From assembly GCA_900555635.1 (NCBI GenBank), contig USLU01000018.1:19171-83170 (forward strand): DNA of 64,000 nt, given 5' to 3'. The notes under the pieces were generated by a model. It had not been told where the DNA came from. It saw nothing but the letters and a program-made list of their open reading frames with translations, and ran no database searches. How positions within the stretch are numbered: the stretch's first letter is position 1; each line of letters starts with the position of its first letter. This document shows, in pieces, positions 26,463-33,883 of this stretch. A program made the position numbers and the translations under genes. This DNA is from an uncultured Bacteroides sp. Its GTDB lineage: Bacteria > Bacteroidota > Bacteroidia > Bacteroidales > Bacteroidaceae.

Positions 26463-27002
26463 CTATACCTTTTTCCCTATTTCGTACGCTTCACTCATAG
26501 AAGTTTTGTCATTGATTTCGCCTAACTTCCAGGCACCTACACCGTAGATTACACCGCGCTCTTTGGGACCTTCCAAGCAATCGAGGAAGCCACGGAAGCC
26601 TTCAATAGTACGCTCCATCATGGGAATACTTGTTTCGGCAGCGGAGATGATGAAGTAGAATTCTTTGTCTTTTATTTCAAGATAACGGGCACAGGTTCGG
26701 TCAATCAATGTCTTCATCTGTGCACTCATTGTATAGAAGTAGACGGGAGTTGCCATGACGATAATATCGGCGGCAATCATTTTTTCTACAATTTCGTTGG
26801 CATCATCTTTCTGTGGGCAAGGCTTACCATGCAAGCTGCACACGCTGCATCCTGTACAATAGTTGATGTGTTTATCTTTCAGGAAAATCTTTTCAACCTG
26901 ATTGCCGGACTCTTTTGCGCCACGCATGAATTCATCGCATAGGGTGTCGGAATTGCCACCACGACGGGGGCTTGATGAGAGAATTAATACTTTCTTATTC
27001 AT
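26463..27002 (-). CDS. Flavodoxin-fold NADPH-dependent FMN reductase / iron-sulfur flavoprotein-like
   Basis: Start taken at the ATG giving MNKKVLILSSSPRRGGNSD (179 residues); the open frame upstream runs through the promoter and is not coding. S-S-P-R-x-G-N-S is the FMN phosphate loop of this family. The compact cysteine motif CTGCSVCSLHGKPC near residues 46-59 could hold an iron-sulfur cluster, as in the Isf group, and TPVYFYTMSAQMKTLIDR is the conserved flavin-ring segment. Probably a cytoplasmic oxidoreductase for quinones, nitro compounds or an unknown acceptor. A perfect palindrome overlaps its promoter, suggesting single-repressor control. Confidence 0.88.
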   Translation of the reverse strand: MNKKVLILSSSPRRGGNSDTLCDEFMRGAKESGNQVEKIFLKDKHINYCTGCSVCSLHGKPCPQKDDANEIVEKMIAADIIVMATPVYFYTMSAQMKTLIDRTCARYLEIKDKEFYFIISAAETSIPMMERTIEGFRGFLDCLEGPKERGVIYGVGAWKLGEINDKTSMSEAYEIGKKV

Positions 27003-27035
27003 AATACTTTTTCTATTTATAATGTGTTTACTATA

Positions 27036-27053
27036 GCATATTGTACAATATGC
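27036..27053. promoter_or_regulatory. Perfect 18-bp palindromic operator at the flavodoxin-like promoter
   Basis: GCATATTGTACAATATGC is its own reverse complement. It starts directly downstream of the -7 box on the minus strand, covering the probable transcription start, the classic place for a dimeric repressor such as an HxlR, MarR or TetR protein. No candidate regulator gene lies next to it. Confidence 0.65.
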
Positions 27054-27060
27054 AAATATA
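27053..27060 (-). promoter_or_regulatory. -7 box for the flavodoxin-like gene
   Basis: The minus strand reads TATATTTG (TAnnTTTG), abutting the palindromic operator. The leader would be about 45 nt. Confidence 0.7.
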
Positions 27061-27150
27061 ATATTATGTGGCAAAAGTACGGTGCACTGCAATTAATTAC
27101 CGTATATAAATTACAGATGTTGTTACCAAGATTACGGTTAGGATTTTTAT

Positions 27151-28752
27151 TCAATTATCTAACTCAATTATCCGATCAATCAAAGTCTCTTTCAGAAAAT
27201 CTTTATCGTGCGAAATGGCAATTACCGTACCTGCATAATCTCTTATGGTTGCTGTAATGATTTCTATGCTTTCAATATCCAGGTTATTGGTCGGTTCATC
27301 CAATATAAACATGTCCGGAGTATTGTCTGCAATCATTAGGCAGCAAAAGGAAAGCCGCATCTTTTCACCACCGCTCAGTTTGCTGCAAGGTTTGTTCCAA
27401 ACGTCGTATGGAAAAAGATAACGGTTGAGGATCGTTTTCACATCATGTTCCGGTAGCTGGCGATGGTTGAATGCTTCCACTTGCTCCAAGACAGTCCGGT
27501 CATTGAAAATTAGCGAATATTCCTGATCCAGATAGACAGAAGTGAAATCGGTACAGTCTATATCCCCATCAGTAGGTTTTAGCTCGCTCATGATAAGTTT
27601 TAAGAGCGTTGTTTTTCCACTGCCGTTATTACCTTTGATGCAGAGGCGGTCGCCACTTCGTAACTGGAAACTGAGGGGAGTCTTCCAAAGATTCACGGTT
27701 GTTTCGGGGTAATGAAAGTTTATTTCGTTGGCTGTAACTAAGATTTTCCCGATATGCAAATCCGAAGAATTGAAATTGGTTTTGAGCTTTTCTACCAAGG
27801 GGAGCGAACTTCTTATTTTACTCAAATCCTGCTGTATCTTCTCTTCTTTTTCAGAGTGGGTTTTGCTGAGTTTGCTACTGGTGTTTTCTGCTCGTTGTTT
27901 TCTGGCTCCCATCATGATGGCAGGAATACCTTTCTTAATAGACGTTTTTTCACCACGAACGTCCTGTTTGTTTTTACGTTCTTCTACTTCCCGGGCTATC
28001 TTACGGGTGAGCCGCAGGGCTTTCTGCTTCTCTTCCAGTTGTTGCTCAAGGGCATTCAGTAGTTGAGTCTTTTGCTCCTTATAGAAATCGTAGTTGCCAC
28101 CGTAATAGGTAAGCTCCGAATGAGATAGCTCGCAAGTTGCCGGTAATAAGTTCAGTAATGTACGGTCGTGGCTGATAACGAGTAGCATAGCAGAAGTTCG
28201 TCGTACGAAATCGTACAAACGCTCCCTTCCGGCGGTATCCAGATGATTGGTAGGTTCATCAAGCAGGATGACTGTGGGGGCATGCAACTCCATGCCGGCA
28301 AGGAAGATGCGTGTCTTTTCTCCACCGCTTAATCCTTTCATCGGACGGGAGAGGTCGATTCCGTTCATGCCCCACGCACTTAATGCGGCTTGGGTACGTT
28401 CTTCTATATTCCAATCATCATCAAGCCGGGAGAAGTGTTTCTCTGAAGCATCGCCATTCAGAATAGCATGAAGGGCTGCTAACTTCCGGTCTATCCGCAT
28501 AGCTTGGGCAACACTACGGTTATCATATTGTCCAAAGTGTTGAGGCACATAATAAAGCGGTTCGGGGCGGATTACCGTTCCCGAAGTTGGCGGTAAATCT
28601 CCTGCAAGAATCTGCATAAGCGTAGATTTCCCGCAACCGTTATTTCCAATCAGAGCCATTTTTTCTCCGGGATTGACAATCAGGTTCAAATGTGAAAACA
28701 AAACTTCTTTATCCGAATGGATATAGTTAAGGTCTTTGATAATAATACTCAT
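27151..28752 (-). CDS. ABC-F family ATPase, possible ribosome-protection protein
   Basis: 533 residues with two ABC cassettes and no membrane segments, the ABC-F layout. Walker A: GNNGCGKST and GNNGSGKTT; signatures: LSGGEKTRIFL and LSGGEKMRLSF; Walker B: VILLDEPTNHLD and MFILDEPTNNLD. The inter-domain linker (near residues 240-330) is long and charged, as in ABC-F proteins that reach into the ribosome. Members either regulate translation or give resistance to peptidyl-transferase antibiotics. The start overlaps the stop codon of a small upstream ORF (ATGA), and the leader carries two more small ORFs, a design typical of antibiotic-induced genes. Specificity cannot be read. Confidence 0.88.
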   Translation of the reverse strand: MSIIIKDLNYIHSDKEVLFSHLNLIVNPGEKMALIGNNGCGKSTLMQILAGDLPPTSGTVIRPEPLYYVPQHFGQYDNRSVAQAMRIDRKLAALHAILNGDASEKHFSRLDDDWNIEERTQAALSAWGMNGIDLSRPMKGLSGGEKTRIFLAGMELHAPTVILLDEPTNHLDTAGRERLYDFVRRTSAMLLVISHDRTLLNLLPATCELSHSELTYYGGNYDFYKEQKTQLLNALEQQLEEKQKALRLTRKIAREVEERKNKQDVRGEKTSIKKGIPAIMMGARKQRAENTSSKLSKTHSEKEEKIQQDLSKIRSSLPLVEKLKTNFNSSDLHIGKILVTANEINFHYPETTVNLWKTPLSFQLRSGDRLCIKGNNGSGKTTLLKLIMSELKPTDGDIDCTDFTSVYLDQEYSLIFNDRTVLEQVEAFNHRQLPEHDVKTILNRYLFPYDVWNKPCSKLSGGEKMRLSFCCLMIADNTPDMFILDEPTNNLDIESIEIITATIRDYAGTVIAISHDKDFLKETLIDRIIELDN

Positions 28753-28796
28753 AAATTAAATACTGTGTTTAAGATGTAATACATATATGCCCGCAT
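28749..28796 (-). CDS. Leader ORF 3, 15 residues, overlapping the ABC-F start
   Basis: MRAYMYYILNTVFNL. Its TGA stop overlaps the ATG of the ABC-F gene (ATGA), so the two are probably coupled. Its own ATG lies in the loop of a small hairpin (TATGCC / GGCATA). Seen in the sequence; expression is not established. Confidence 0.45.
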   Translation of the reverse strand: MRAYMYYILNTVFNL

Positions 28797-28806
28797 GGCA
28801 TACGAA

Positions 28807-28881
28807 TTATACTCTCGGAGGGTCGGGGGAACAGACAAACACAGTGAGGACTAAACATCTAGGATAGGGGATGCTCAGCAT
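28807..28881 (-). CDS. Leader ORF 2, 24 residues, proline-rich end
   Basis: A 24-codon ORF starting MLSIPYPRCLVL and ending SPDPPRV. Several prolines, including a PP near the end, could slow ribosomes. It lies in the middle of the ~215-nt leader of the ABC-F gene and is a candidate sensor peptide for ribosome-targeting drugs. Confidence 0.45.
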   Translation of the reverse strand: MLSIPYPRCLVLTVFVCSPDPPRV

Positions 28882-28931
28882 TCAAAAAAGAAAGGCATGT
28901 ATCAAGTGATGTTTACCGAAATGTGTTGTCT

Positions 28932-28949
28932 TTACTTAGATATTCTCAT
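28932..28949 (-). CDS. Leader ORF 1, 5 residues
   Basis: ATG AGA ATA TCT AAG TAA encodes MRISK. It begins ~20-25 nt after the probable transcription start. Very short ORFs at the start of attenuated leaders are known from other antibiotic-inducible genes; here the assignment is inference. Confidence 0.35.
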   Translation of the reverse strand: MRISK

Positions 28950-28976
28950 CGGTGAATTTTATTTAGTTAGCGGGTG

Positions 28977-28984
28977 CAAATATA
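28977..28984 (-). promoter_or_regulatory. -7 box for the ABC-F leader transcript
   Basis: The minus strand reads TATATTTG. It implies a leader of about 215 nt before the ABC-F start codon at 28752, long for this region, and containing the three small ORFs. Confidence 0.65.
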
Positions 28985-29022
28985 CAAAATAAAAGTAGAT
29001 TGAAAAAACGGATGGATGTTTT

Positions 29023-29505
29023 TTATTCCATTGCCGAAGCATCGAAGGAAAGCGGTAACAATCCTCCAACATTTTTCAGCTCATAGATACCTTTCTTGCC
29101 AAAAAGCAGAATGCGCATGGGTTGTTTGAAGCGCTTTTCAGTTTCCAACATCACTTGACGGCAAGCACCGCAAGGGGGAATAGGATCTTCAAGAAACTCT
29201 CCGCGTTCGTTACGGGCGGCAATGGCTAGTGTATCGACGGCTTGGTCGGGATATTGTGAATTGGCATAGAAAAGCGTGGTACGTTCGGCACAGAGTCCCG
29301 AAGGATAAGCGGCGTTCTCCTGATTGGTTCCGGTGACGGTGATTCCGTTTTCCAGTTGGGCGGCAGCGCCTACCGAAAAATGAGAATAGGGGGCGTAGCT
29401 ACGCTGAGTAGCTTCACATGCTGCATCAATAAGCTTGCGGTCGGCATCGGTTAACTCTTCGTATTCGTATATCTTGATAGGTATTTGGATATTCAACTCT
29501 TTCAT
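29023..29505 (-). CDS. cdd: Cytidine deaminase
   Basis: 160-residue homotetrameric-type cytidine deaminase: converts cytidine and deoxycytidine to uridine forms in pyrimidine salvage. The zinc ligands and catalytic Glu are in place: C72-A-E74 and P-C112-x-x-C115. The substrate loop FSVGAAAQLENG and the GTNQENAAYPSGLCAE block are the family signature. It has its own -7 box and is followed by the ABC-F transcript, whose promoter lies just downstream of the cdd stop. Confidence 0.95.
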   Translation of the reverse strand: MKELNIQIPIKIYEYEELTDADRKLIDAACEATQRSYAPYSHFSVGAAAQLENGITVTGTNQENAAYPSGLCAERTTLFYANSQYPDQAVDTLAIAARNERGEFLEDPIPPCGACRQVMLETEKRFKQPMRILLFGKKGIYELKNVGGLLPLSFDASAME

Positions 29506-29536
29506 AAGGTAAAGGGTTATATTGTAATTAATGTTA

Positions 29537-29544
29537 CAAAGATA
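29537..29544 (-). promoter_or_regulatory. -7 box for cdd
   Basis: The minus strand reads TATCTTTG (TAnnTTTG), about 32 nt before the cdd start codon. Confidence 0.6.
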
Positions 29545-29606
29545 GAAATGATATTGGTTTTTTCAATTCTTTTACGGACTTTTGTGCTGAATTCAATAAT
29601 TGAAAC

Positions 29607-30527
29607 ATGAAACGTATCCTCAGACTGACTGCAATAATAGCATTTCTTTTCTTAACTGTTTCTGTGTTTGCACAGCGCAGAAATACTGCCTATAATGAAT
29701 ATATCAAACGATACGCTCCGCTGGCTGTGGAACAGATGAAACTGCATAAGATACCTGCGAGTATAACTTTGTCACAAGGTTTATTGGAAAGTGGGGCGGG
29801 TAATAGTACATTAGCACGTAAGAGTAATAATCACTTCGGAATAAAATGCGGTAGTAATTGGAACGGGCGCACGGTTCGCCACGACGATGATGCCCGCAAT
29901 GAGTGTTTTCGTGCTTATCGCAATCCGAGAGATTCCTACGAAGATCATTCGGCTTTCTTAAAGCGAGGAGCACGTTATGCTTTTCTTTTTAATTTGAAGA
30001 TAACCGATTATAAAGGTTGGGCACGTGGCTTGAAAAAAGCGGGTTATGCTACCGATCCATCTTATGCCAACCGTTTGATTACGATTATTGAGGACTATGA
30101 GCTGTATAAATATGATACTCGTGGCTTAAGTGGTATCAGTCCTCGTAAATGGGAAAAAGAGCTGAAGAAGAAACCTTGGCTTGCCAATCCTCACCAAGTA
30201 TATATAGCCAATGATATTGCATATATAGTGGCGCGTGATGGCGATACTTTCCAATTGCTTGGCAAGGAGTTTGGTATCAGTTGGAAGAAGTTGGCAAAGT
30301 ATAACGACCTGCAACGTGAATATACGCTCGAAGCCAATGATATTATCTATTTGAAAGAAAAACGCAAGAAAGCTGCCAAGCCTCATACTGTGTATATTGT
30401 GAGAGATGGCGATTCTATGCATACCATTTCGCAAAAATACGGTATTCGCTTGAAGAATCTCTATAAGATGAACCGCAAGGATGCAGAGTATGTACCGGAG
30501 ATAGGAGATAGGCTGAGATTAAGATAG
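29607..30527 (+). CDS. Exported glucosaminidase with two LysM domains
   Basis: 306 residues. Signal peptide 1-22 (IIAFLFLTVSVFAQ). Residues ~30-170 form a family GH73 (FlgJ/mannosyl-glycoprotein endo-beta-N-acetylglucosaminidase) domain: SQGLLESGAGNSTLA carries the catalytic Glu E61, and KSNNHFGIKC is conserved. Two LysM domains follow (near 190-240 and 255-305; both have the DGDTF/DGDSM start and end in YLK or RLR). It probably cleaves the peptidoglycan glycan strand in the periplasm. Length and order match Bacteroidetes homologues. A terminator lies 67 nt after the stop. Confidence 0.9.
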   Translation: MKRILRLTAIIAFLFLTVSVFAQRRNTAYNEYIKRYAPLAVEQMKLHKIPASITLSQGLLESGAGNSTLARKSNNHFGIKCGSNWNGRTVRHDDDARNECFRAYRNPRDSYEDHSAFLKRGARYAFLFNLKITDYKGWARGLKKAGYATDPSYANRLITIIEDYELYKYDTRGLSGISPRKWEKELKKKPWLANPHQVYIANDIAYIVARDGDTFQLLGKEFGISWKKLAKYNDLQREYTLEANDIIYLKEKRKKAAKPHTVYIVRDGDSMHTISQKYGIRLKNLYKMNRKDAEYVPEIGDRLRLR

Positions 30528-30578
30528 TAGTTGTCAATCCTCCACAAAGATTAAAAACGTAATTTATAGTATAATAGC

Positions 30579-30594
30579 TATCCGAAAATGTACA
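30579..30594. promoter_or_regulatory. Upstream activator site 1 of the MFP operon (distal)
   Basis: TATCCGAAAATGTACA, a degenerate copy of the palindrome TGTCCG-N4-CGGACA. Its centre is 19 nt upstream of the better proximal copy. The same 19-nt spacing recurs upstream of the ABC ATPase gene. Confidence 0.55.
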
Positions 30595-30625
30595 GGGTGT
30601 CCGAAAACGGACACCCTCTTTTTTT
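30594..30625 (+). terminator. Intrinsic terminator after the glucosaminidase, overlapping an activator site
   Basis: AGGGTGTCCG and CGGACACCCT pair around AAAA, followed by CTTTTTTT. It ends the glucosaminidase transcript. The same dyad holds the proximal enhancer-like site at 30598-30613, so one sequence seems to serve both roles. Confidence 0.85.
30598..30613. promoter_or_regulatory. Upstream activator site 2 of the MFP operon (proximal)
   Basis: TGTCCGAAAACGGACA, a perfect palindrome of two TGTCCG half-sites. Its centre is 55 nt upstream of the GG of the -24 element. This fits a binding site for an NtrC-family activator. The regulator gene is not in the window. Confidence 0.65.
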
Positions 30626-30658
30626 GGCTATTCGTTTATTTACAGGCAATTATGATTT

Positions 30659-30674
30659 TGGCATAGATTTGGCA
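30659..30674 (+). promoter_or_regulatory. Sigma-54-type promoter of the MFP operon
   Basis: TGGCATAGATTTGGCA has the invariant GG-N10-GC of RpoN promoters (GG at 30660-30661, GC at 30672-30673). The consensus is TGGCACG-N4-TTGCA; only the second T of TTGC differs in the -12 part. Transcription should start near 30685, about 36 nt before the MFP start codon. Confidence 0.7.
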
Positions 30675-30720
30675 TATATAAGTTATATTGTTCGAAAATA
30701 ATTAAAATTGCAATAAAGAT

Positions 30721-31968
30721 ATGGATAGAGAAATTCCAAAAGAAGTGCGAAACAAAGAGCGTAATAAGAAAATTATTCGTTTTGGTGGTTTGGGTATAGC
30801 AGGCATTGTGCTGGTCAGTGTACTTATTTCATTGATGCGTACGGGAGTGAAAGAAAAGGATCTTGTATTCTCAAAAGTTGGAAAAGGCACGATTGAAGTC
30901 AGTGTAAGTGCTTCAGGAAAGGTAGCTCCTGCATTCGAGGAAATCATTAATTCACCGATCAATACTCGAATTTTGGAAGTGTATAAAAAAGGTGGCGATA
31001 GTGTGGATGTTGGTACTCCTATATTAAAACTGGACTTGCAAAGTGCCGAAACCGACTATAAGAAACTGCTTGATGAAGAGCAAATGCGCAGTTACAAGCT
31101 GAAGCAACTGCAAGTGAACAATCAGACCAAACTGAACGACCTGCAAATGCAGATTAAAGTATCAGCCATGAAGCTGAACCGCATGAAAGTGGAATTGCGC
31201 AATGAGCAATACCTCGATAGCTTGGGTTCGGGAACTACTGATAAAGTGCGTCAGGCAGAACTTAGCTATAATGTAGCCCAGTTGGAATATGAACAACTGA
31301 AACAGCAATATACGAATGAAAAAGAAGTATTAGCCGCCGAATATAAAGTGCAGGAACTGGATTTCAGCATGTTCAAGAAAAGCCTTGCCGAAGTGAAACG
31401 TACCTTGGACGATGCGCAAGTTCGCTCACCACGGAAAGCTATCCTTACCTTTATTAATAATCAAATCGGTGCACAGGTTTCGGAAGGTAGCCAGATTGCA
31501 GTCATTTCTGATCTGAGCCATTTCAAGGTAGAAGGTGAGATTGCCGATACATACGGTGACCGTGTGGCTGCCGGTGGCAAAGCTATAGTAAAGATAGGTA
31601 GCGAGAAGTTGGAAGGTTCGGTAAGCAGTGTTACACCGCTTTCAAAGAATGGTGTTATTTCCTTTACCGTACAGTTGAATGAAGACAACAACAAACGCTT
31701 GCGATCAGGCTTGAAGACCGATGTCTATGTAATGAATGCAGTGAAAGAAGATGTAATGCGTATTGCCAATGCATCTTATTACGTAGGACGTGGAGAATAT
31801 GAACTCTTTGTACGCAACTCTGACAACGAAATAGTAAAACGTAAAGTTCAGTTAGGTGATAGCAATTTTGAGTTTGTAGAAGTAATCAGTGGCTTGCAAC
31901 CCGGTGATGAAGTGGTAGTGAGCGATATGAGTAATTACAAAAACAAGAGTAAGCTGAAACTGAAATAA
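30721..31968 (+). CDS. Efflux membrane-fusion (HlyD/MacA-like) protein
   Basis: 415 residues. One N-terminal membrane helix (near 19-40, IAGIVLVSVLISLM), a first half-motif ISVSASGKVAPAFEEII-like barrel, a long coiled coil (about 100-235, Lys/Gln/Glu-rich heptads), then the second barrel part and a C-terminal membrane-proximal domain (LQPGDEVVVSDMSNYKN). This is the periplasmic adaptor of a MacAB-type tripartite exporter that links inner-membrane ABC permeases to an outer-membrane TolC-like channel; no TolC gene is in the window. First gene of the sigma-54-type unit; the permease remnant follows after 5 nt. Confidence 0.9.
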   Translation: MDREIPKEVRNKERNKKIIRFGGLGIAGIVLVSVLISLMRTGVKEKDLVFSKVGKGTIEVSVSASGKVAPAFEEIINSPINTRILEVYKKGGDSVDVGTPILKLDLQSAETDYKKLLDEEQMRSYKLKQLQVNNQTKLNDLQMQIKVSAMKLNRMKVELRNEQYLDSLGSGTTDKVRQAELSYNVAQLEYEQLKQQYTNEKEVLAAEYKVQELDFSMFKKSLAEVKRTLDDAQVRSPRKAILTFINNQIGAQVSEGSQIAVISDLSHFKVEGEIADTYGDRVAAGGKAIVKIGSEKLEGSVSSVTPLSKNGVISFTVQLNEDNNKRLRSGLKTDVYVMNAVKEDVMRIANASYYVGRGEYELFVRNSDNEIVKRKVQLGDSNFEFVEVISGLQPGDEVVVSDMSNYKNKSKLKLK

Positions 31969-31973
31969 GCGCC

Positions 31974-32554
31974 ATGATAAGAATCTATCTGAAACAAGCT
32001 TGGAGTCTGCTAAAGGAGAATCCGCTGATCAGTGGACTTTCTATTGCAGGCACTGCCCTGGCCATTGCTGCGGTGATGTTGATTATTCTGGTAATACAGG
32101 TGCGTATGGCGGAATATGCTCCGGAGTCTAATCGTGGGCGCATGTTGCACGTCATTGCCTCGTACTGCCCGTTTTGCTTATGCTGATTTGTGTCTTTTTG
32201 CTGCTGAATGTATTCTTCGGAATAACCGGTACGTTCTGGATGCGTACACAGGCACGCCGTTCCGAAACCGGACTTCGTATGGCTTTAGGGGCTTCGAAAA
32301 GAAAAGTTGTATCCTGGCTGAATGCTGAAGGACTGTTGCTCTTGCTACTGGCTACCGTGCCCATAGCAATTATTGTATTGAACATGCATCACATGGATTT
32401 ATTAGCTTCAGAGGTATCTTATAGTATAGGGCGCTGGTGTATCGAAATTGGTATTTCGTTGGGCATTATGGCACTGATGATACTGCTGGGTATAGCTGTT
32501 CCTGCCTATTGGATTATGAAAGAACAGCCGGCAGAGGCGTTGCACTATGAATAA
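31974..32554 (+). pseudogene. Remnant of a sixth permease pair: type A start joined to type B end
   Basis: The first ~60 codons (MIRIYLKQAWSLLKENPLIS... SNRGRMLHV) match the start of type A permeases. From about 32150 the sequence matches the end of type B permeases in another frame (FLLLNVFFGITGTFWMRTQ, ending EQPAEALHYE). The middle of both genes, some 2 kb, is missing and the halves are out of frame, so no functional permease is made. The C-terminal part keeps a 126-codon ORF from 32174. Adjacent A/B paralogues are an obvious source for such a deletion. Confidence 0.82.
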
Positions 32555-32575
32555 ATAAAACAAAATAATAGAAAG

Positions 32576-33877
32576 ATGTTAACGACTTATTTGAAACAAG
32601 CTTGGGAACTGCTGAAGCAAAATAAGCTTTTCAGTACACTTTATATTGTGGGGACGGGACTTTCTATTGCCATGACCATGGTTATAGCTATTGTCTATTA
32701 TGTAAGAATAGCCCCTGTTTATCCAGAAACAAACAGGGACCGTACATTGGTTATGAGAACAGTGCAAATGACCAAAGAGAAGAATATGCAAGCTGCCACA
32801 CTTAGCTATGCAATGTTGAATGAGTGGATTTACCCATTGAAGAGTGCTGAACTGGTAACAGGAGTCTATAATCCTTGGGATGCCTCTCATGTACAACAGT
32901 CCGAAACAGAAGAAGAAATTCCGGTTCAGGTAAAGTATACTGATGAGAATTTTTTCAGTGTATTTCCTTTGGTCTTTCTTGATGGCAAACCTTTTACAGA
33001 AGCAGACCGGCGTAGTGGTATCCGCAATGCTGTACTGACTGACAGTTATGCCCGGCAACTTTTTGGAACAACCCAAGGTATAGTGGGTAAAGTCATTTCA
33101 TTGGATTATACCGATGTGAAAATAGTGGGTATCGTGCGGGGCGGAAGTTTTCTGACTCCGACTTCGTATGCACAACTCTACCTTCCTTATAGCTGTAAAG
33201 ATGGCTACGACAAAGAGGGGCGTCTTTGGGGACTGGGTGCTTACCAAGCTTATATTCTATCTAAAGGAAACGATGGTATAGCGGATGTAAAAACTGAGGT
33301 AGATGAATTGATTCGTAAATATAATGCTGCCGGAGGAGACGACAATTGGAAGATGGATTTGGTGGGTCAACCGGAAGTTTATTGGCGTAATACTTTCCGG
33401 ACCTTTCAAAACATGAATATAGATTGGGTTAAAGTCATAGGAACATTTGCAGGCATAGCCTTTGTGTTACTTTTTGTTCCGGCACTTAACCTGAGTGGCA
33501 TGATTTCTGCACGTATGGAACGCCGGCTTCCTGAAATGGGAGTGCGTAAGGCTTTTGGAGCTAACCGGGGATTGTTGCTAAAACAGATACTTTGGGAAAA
33601 CTTGCTCCTCTCCGGTCTGGGAGCATTACTGGGATTGGTTGTTGCATGGGGCGCCTTGGTTATATCGGGACATAACACTTTCAGCTTGTTTGAGAGTTTT
33701 CCTAGGGGAGTACCCGAAGGTGCCGATGCCTCGTTGGGTATGGATATGCTTTTTGCTCCGACAGTGTTTGCGGTTGCAGTCTTGTTCTGTTTGTTATTGA
33801 ATGTACTCTCGGCATTAATTCCTGCATGGCAGTCGTTGCGTCGTCCTATCACGACATCACTAAACGAGCAAAAATGA
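32576..33877 (+). CDS. ABC permease (FtsX/MacB-like), type A, pair 1
   Basis: 433 residues. TM1 near 18-42 (YIVGTGLSIAMTMVIAIVYYV), a periplasmic MacB core-like domain (~45-275), then the three C-terminal FtsX-domain helices. PALNLSGMISARMERRLPEMGVRKAFGANRG is cut by helices as in FtsX proteins: the cytoplasmic loop R-L-P-E-M-G-V-R-K-A-F-G couples to the ATPase. It follows the pair-6 remnant by 21 nt and precedes its type B partner by 6 nt. Among the A paralogues it is one of the more divergent. Confidence 0.88.
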   Translation: MLTTYLKQAWELLKQNKLFSTLYIVGTGLSIAMTMVIAIVYYVRIAPVYPETNRDRTLVMRTVQMTKEKNMQAATLSYAMLNEWIYPLKSAELVTGVYNPWDASHVQQSETEEEIPVQVKYTDENFFSVFPLVFLDGKPFTEADRRSGIRNAVLTDSYARQLFGTTQGIVGKVISLDYTDVKIVGIVRGGSFLTPTSYAQLYLPYSCKDGYDKEGRLWGLGAYQAYILSKGNDGIADVKTEVDELIRKYNAAGGDDNWKMDLVGQPEVYWRNTFRTFQNMNIDWVKVIGTFAGIAFVLLFVPALNLSGMISARMERRLPEMGVRKAFGANRGLLLKQILWENLLLSGLGALLGLVVAWGALVISGHNTFSLFESFPRGVPEGADASLGMDMLFAPTVFAVAVLFCLLLNVLSALIPAWQSLRRPITTSLNEQK

Positions 33878-33883
33878 TATATT

